Part shown: in pieces, positions 61,209-64,000 of the stretch | Position numbering within the stretch: position 1 is the first letter of the stretch | Layout: the number at the start of each line of letters is the position of its first letter | NCBI RefSeq assembly: GCF_947493875.1 | Contig: NZ_CANLSU010000001.1 | Coordinates: 310,001 to 374,000 of the forward strand | Length of the DNA stretch: 64,000 nt | Direction: 5' to 3' | Source: an uncultured Marinococcus sp. | Lineage (GTDB): Bacteria > Bacillota > Bacilli > Bacillales > Marinococcaceae | The notes under the pieces: generated by a model | What the model was told of the DNA's origin: nothing | The model's input: the letters and a program-made list of their open reading frames with translations, nothing else | Database searches by the model: none | Made by a program: the position numbers and the translations under genes

Positions 61209-62636
61209 ATGGCGGAAGTAAGTGCTTTATGGATGCGAAGGGATTTACGGTTAACAGATAACCGGGCAATGCATGAAATGCAGCGATGGGTGGAAGCAGA
61301 GGAAGGCAGGCGGTGGTTCCTGGTTTTTCATCTTGATCCGGACTTTTATGAGTATTCATGTCCTCATCATGATTATTTTTTTCAAAATCTAGAAAAATTT
61401 CGCAAAGAATGCGATGATCAACATATACAATTATATTTTCTGCATGGTTCAGCAGATGAGGCTTTCATCTACTTAAAAGAAAAGGTGCCGGCGCTGACTC
61501 ATCTATTCTTTAATGAAGACGAAACGCCGCGGGCCGCCCAAAGGGACGAGCAGGTATTAAAAGAAATGGAGCAGCGGAGCGTCGAAACACATGCTTATAA
61601 AGATGCTCATTTTCATCGCTCCGATGAAGTGAAGAAAAAAGATGGCGGGCTCTATTCCGTCTACACTCCTTATTATCGTACCTGGCGTCAGCTTGAAAAG
61701 GAACAGCCGTATGAATGCAGACTGGACAAGATAATCAGCCAGCAGGCCGAATTGGAGCTGCCGCAGAAGGATGCTTATCAAAAGCTTTCCTCTTATTTGA
61801 ACAATAGCGGGACGACATGGGAGCGTACTGCGGAGGAAGACGGGCGGCAACGGCTGGAGACATTTGTGGAGGAAATTGCCCCGGAGTATCATGAAACAAA
61901 TAATGCCCTCTCCCGCGATGGAACGAGTCGGCTGTCTGCCTACTTAAAAACTGGGCGGCTGTCAGTGCGTACGATTTATCAGGCCCTTTCAGAGCAGCTT
62001 GAAGAAGGAAATCCTGGGGCTGAAGCCTTTGTAGGCGAACTTGCCTGGAGAGATTATTATAATATGATTCACGCTACGCGTCCTGAGCTGAAAAATAAAG
62101 AGCTGAAAGAGGCGTATAGGAACCTGCCGTGGGAGTACGATGAAAAAAGACTGCAGACGTGGAAGGATGGCCGTACCGGCTACCCGATTGTAGATGCCTG
62201 TATGCGGCAGTTAAATGAAATAGGCTGGATGCATAACCGTGGAAGGATGATCGCTGCCTCTTTTTTAACGAAGGATTATTTGATCGACTGGAGAGAAGGA
62301 GAAAGGTATTTTGCTGACAGGCTGATTGATTATGACCCTTCTTCCAATGCCGGTGGGTGGCAGTGGGCTGCGTCTACTGGCACAGATGCAGTCCCGTACT
62401 TCCGCGTCTTTTCTCCAGTGAGGCAGAGCGAACGTTTTGATCCGCAGGGCGACTATATTCGTGAATATGTGCCGGAGCTTCAGTCCGTCCCAAAAAAATA
62501 TATTCATACTCCGTGGAAAATGAATGAACAGCAGCAAAAGGAGTATGGCTGTATCGTCGGCCAGGATTACCCGGCACCCGATGTAGACCACGCGGTACAG
62601 CGAAAGAAAGCAATCGAAATGTTTAAAGGAGAGTAA
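61209..62636 (+). CDS. Deoxyribodipyrimidine photolyase (cryptochrome/photolyase family)
   Basis: 475 residues. N-terminal alpha/beta antenna domain (about 1-130; LWMRRDLRLTDNRAM) and the C-terminal FAD-binding helical domain (about 200-470). Diagnostic FAD-site stretches: GTSRLSAYLKTGRLSVRTIY, GELAWRDYYNMI, GYPIVDACMRQLNEIGWMHN and YDPSSNAGGWQWAASTGTDA. The pattern fits class I CPD photolyase, which repairs UV-induced cyclobutane dimers using light. AAAGGAG upstream of ATG. Three bases before the next gene. Confidence 0.93.
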   Translation: MAEVSALWMRRDLRLTDNRAMHEMQRWVEAEEGRRWFLVFHLDPDFYEYSCPHHDYFFQNLEKFRKECDDQHIQLYFLHGSADEAFIYLKEKVPALTHLFFNEDETPRAAQRDEQVLKEMEQRSVETHAYKDAHFHRSDEVKKKDGGLYSVYTPYYRTWRQLEKEQPYECRLDKIISQQAELELPQKDAYQKLSSYLNNSGTTWERTAEEDGRQRLETFVEEIAPEYHETNNALSRDGTSRLSAYLKTGRLSVRTIYQALSEQLEEGNPGAEAFVGELAWRDYYNMIHATRPELKNKELKEAYRNLPWEYDEKRLQTWKDGRTGYPIVDACMRQLNEIGWMHNRGRMIAASFLTKDYLIDWREGERYFADRLIDYDPSSNAGGWQWAASTGTDAVPYFRVFSPVRQSERFDPQGDYIREYVPELQSVPKKYIHTPWKMNEQQQKEYGCIVGQDYPAPDVDHAVQRKKAIEMFKGE

Positions 62637-62639
62637 GCC

Positions 62640-63809
62640 ATGGACATTCGCCGAATAAAAAAATCAGAAATCGATCAGAGTCTGGATCTGGCCCAATATG
62701 CTTTTCAAATTCATTTAACAGAAGAACAGCGCCGGGAAAGGCGGCGGACTATCGTTCCCCAGGATAACTGGGTCGCGGTCGAACGGGGAAAGGTGCTATC
62801 CAAGGTGGCTATTTTCCCCACGGTCATTTACCTTGGGGAGGTTAAAATGCCAATGGGGGGCATTTCCGGTGTGGCAACATGGCCGGAAAAGCGCCGGGGC
62901 AGCCTGGTGCGTTCATTACTGAAAGAAGCGCTGGTGGATTTAAGAGACCGGGGTGTACCTATCTCTATGCTTTATCCTTTTTCGACTTCCTTTTACCGGA
63001 AATTCGGCTGGGAGGTGTTCTGTGATACCAAGCATTGGACAGTGACGAAAAACCAGCTTCCGGAAACCGGAGAGCCTGAAGGGGGCAGCATCCGCAGAAT
63101 CTATCAGCAGGACTGGCAGATTCTCGACTATATCTATCAGAAGTGGGCAAAACAGTATGCCGGCATGATTGCGCGTTCTGAGCAGTGGTGGAAAAACCGG
63201 ACACTTCAGCGTAAAAAAGGGAACGCTGCTGTGTACACTGATGGAAATGGCTTTGACAGCGGATACGTGCTGTATGAGGTAAAAGAGCAGCAGCTGACTG
63301 TGCATGAATTTGTGGCCTGGCATGAGGATGCGCGCAGAGAATTGTGGCGGTTTCTGGCGAATCACGATTCCATGATTGAGACTGCTAAAATTTCTCCGGC
63401 TATTGATGACCCGAGCCGTTATATGCTGCCGGAGCCGAAGATTGAAGAAACGAGAAAAAGCTACTTCATGGCCCGAATCGTCGATGTATATCCATTTTTG
63501 CACCAGTACCCGTTGGACCTGCCGCCCGAGGAGGCTCTGGTCCTGCATGTGGAGGATGATTTCTGTGATTGGAACAATACGAGCTGGCAGCTGTATAAAT
63601 CGAAAGAGGGCCGGATGGAAATTAAAGAAGTTCTCTCGAGCCATACTGGTATAGAACTGACCATCAACACATTGACCGCCCTTGTCATGGGGTATATTAC
63701 CGTGCGGGAGGCTGAGCGCATGTCGCTTGTAAAAGGAAGCAAACAGCAGCTGGATCTGCTTGACCGTGTGCTTCCGGGATTCACTCCGTTTATGTATGAT
63801 TTTTTCTGA
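62640..63809 (+). CDS. Eis-like GNAT N-acetyltransferase
   Basis: 389 residues in the three-part Eis layout: GNAT domain (about 1-150; GGISGVATWPEKRRGSLVRSLL acetyl-CoA site, MLYPFSTSFYRKFGWEV), a second GNAT-like domain, and a C-terminal SCP2-like domain (about 290-389; FMARIVDVYPFLHQYPL) ending with the free C-terminal carboxylate FMYDFF that acts in catalysis in Eis proteins. Eis homologues acetylate amines including aminoglycosides and polyamines; the substrate here is unknown. Three bases after the photolyase, so co-transcribed. Confidence 0.9.
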   Translation: MDIRRIKKSEIDQSLDLAQYAFQIHLTEEQRRERRRTIVPQDNWVAVERGKVLSKVAIFPTVIYLGEVKMPMGGISGVATWPEKRRGSLVRSLLKEALVDLRDRGVPISMLYPFSTSFYRKFGWEVFCDTKHWTVTKNQLPETGEPEGGSIRRIYQQDWQILDYIYQKWAKQYAGMIARSEQWWKNRTLQRKKGNAAVYTDGNGFDSGYVLYEVKEQQLTVHEFVAWHEDARRELWRFLANHDSMIETAKISPAIDDPSRYMLPEPKIEETRKSYFMARIVDVYPFLHQYPLDLPPEEALVLHVEDDFCDWNNTSWQLYKSKEGRMEIKEVLSSHTGIELTINTLTALVMGYITVREAERMSLVKGSKQQLDLLDRVLPGFTPFMYDFF

Positions 63810-63812
63810 TAC

Positions 63813-63853
63813 AAAAAAGCAGGCCCTTTAATGATGAAGGCCTGCTTCTTTTT
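63813..63853. terminator. Bidirectional terminator
   Basis: AAAAAGCAGGCC / GGCCTGCTTCTTTTT around a loop of ~13 bases, between the acetyltransferase and the minus-strand partial gene. Confidence 0.85.
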
Positions 63854-63861
63854 GATGAATG

Positions 63862-64000
63862 TTATTGGAGGTGCTTGTAAGCTCTGCTGACGAAACGGCC
63901 GGCCGCCTCGTAATGATCACGAGCATATAGGTCATAATAGTGAAAATGATGCTGATTGTCAGCGCGTGAATAAGCACCGATGTTAAGTGAGGGGCCCCGA
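63862..64000 (-). CDS. C-terminal part of an unidentified protein (runs off right edge)
   Basis: The minus-strand frame is open from the window edge to TAA (63864-63862) and encodes a His/Tyr-rich tail: SLNIGAYSRADNQHHFHYYD followed by LYARDHYEAAGRFVSRAYKHLQ. It ends right before a good terminator, which supports a real gene. The family is not recognised from this fragment. Confidence 0.6.
   Translation of the reverse strand, partial: RGPSLNIGAYSRADNQHHFHYYDLYARDHYEAAGRFVSRAYKHLQ

Overview
The window reads as chromosome of a low-to-mid GC Gram-positive bacterium of the family Bacillaceae, probably a halophilic and/or alkaliphilic one. Gene order from about 24.7 to 61 kb follows the Bacillus subtilis ykuQ-pycA backbone as I recall it (dapH, dapL, ykuT, ykuU, ktrC, rnjA, rpoY, def, ykyA, pdhABCD, speA, yktA, yktB, ykzI, suhB, ylaF, typA, ylaI, ylaL, phoH, ylaN, pycA). 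Strong Shine-Dalgarno (SD) sequences, several TTG/GTG starts and U-rich intrinsic terminators fit. The halophile/alkaliphile suggestion rests on acidic secreted lipoproteins, a BCCT osmolyte transporter, a CPA1 antiporter and a KtrC potassium-channel subunit; it is inference.

Region 1 (1-2.6 kb): the N-terminus of a formate dehydrogenase running off the left edge, a divergent MpsC/DUF2294 gene and three small minus-strand genes of unknown function.

Region 2 (2.7-14 kb): a xylose / xylo-oligosaccharide island. It has a XylE-type symporter, a cytoplasmic GH43 beta-xylosidase, the ROK repressor XylR, a DUF624 protein, an ABC importer (binding protein and two permeases, no ATPase), xylose isomerase and xylulokinase. 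Three XylR-operator-like inverted repeats and a CcpA cre site tie it together. A ThuA / Gfo-Idh-MocA pair (14.1-15.9 kb) follows under its own operator-like palindrome and cre site.

Region 3 (16-24.6 kb): an accessory mix of two MFS transporters, an aldo-keto reductase, several small unknown proteins, a tRNA-Val(GAC), a YhdY-type MscS channel, an HPr-like protein that keeps the regulatory serine but lacks the catalytic histidine, and an RraA-family protein.

Region 4 (24.7-38 kb): diaminopimelate/lysine synthesis (dapH, a class III aminotransferase, dapL), ykuT, peroxiredoxin ykuU, ktrC with a CPA1 antiporter, osmC, an SRPBCC protein, a stand-alone MurG-type glycosyltransferase, a Fur-box-controlled iron-siderophore lipoprotein, then rpoY-rnjA and def.

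Region 5 (38-64 kb): ykyA, the pyruvate dehydrogenase operon, a BCCT transporter, a polysaccharide deacetylase lipoprotein, speA, the ykt/yla genes, typA, phoH, ylaN (with ftsW absent before pycA), pyruvate carboxylase, a photolyase and an Eis-like acetyltransferase. A partial gene runs off the right edge. I saw no insertion sequence, prophage or CRISPR array. The points most worth a second look are the dapH-aminotransferase-dapL operon, the His-less HPr-like protein, the free-standing MurG homologue and several structured leaders.
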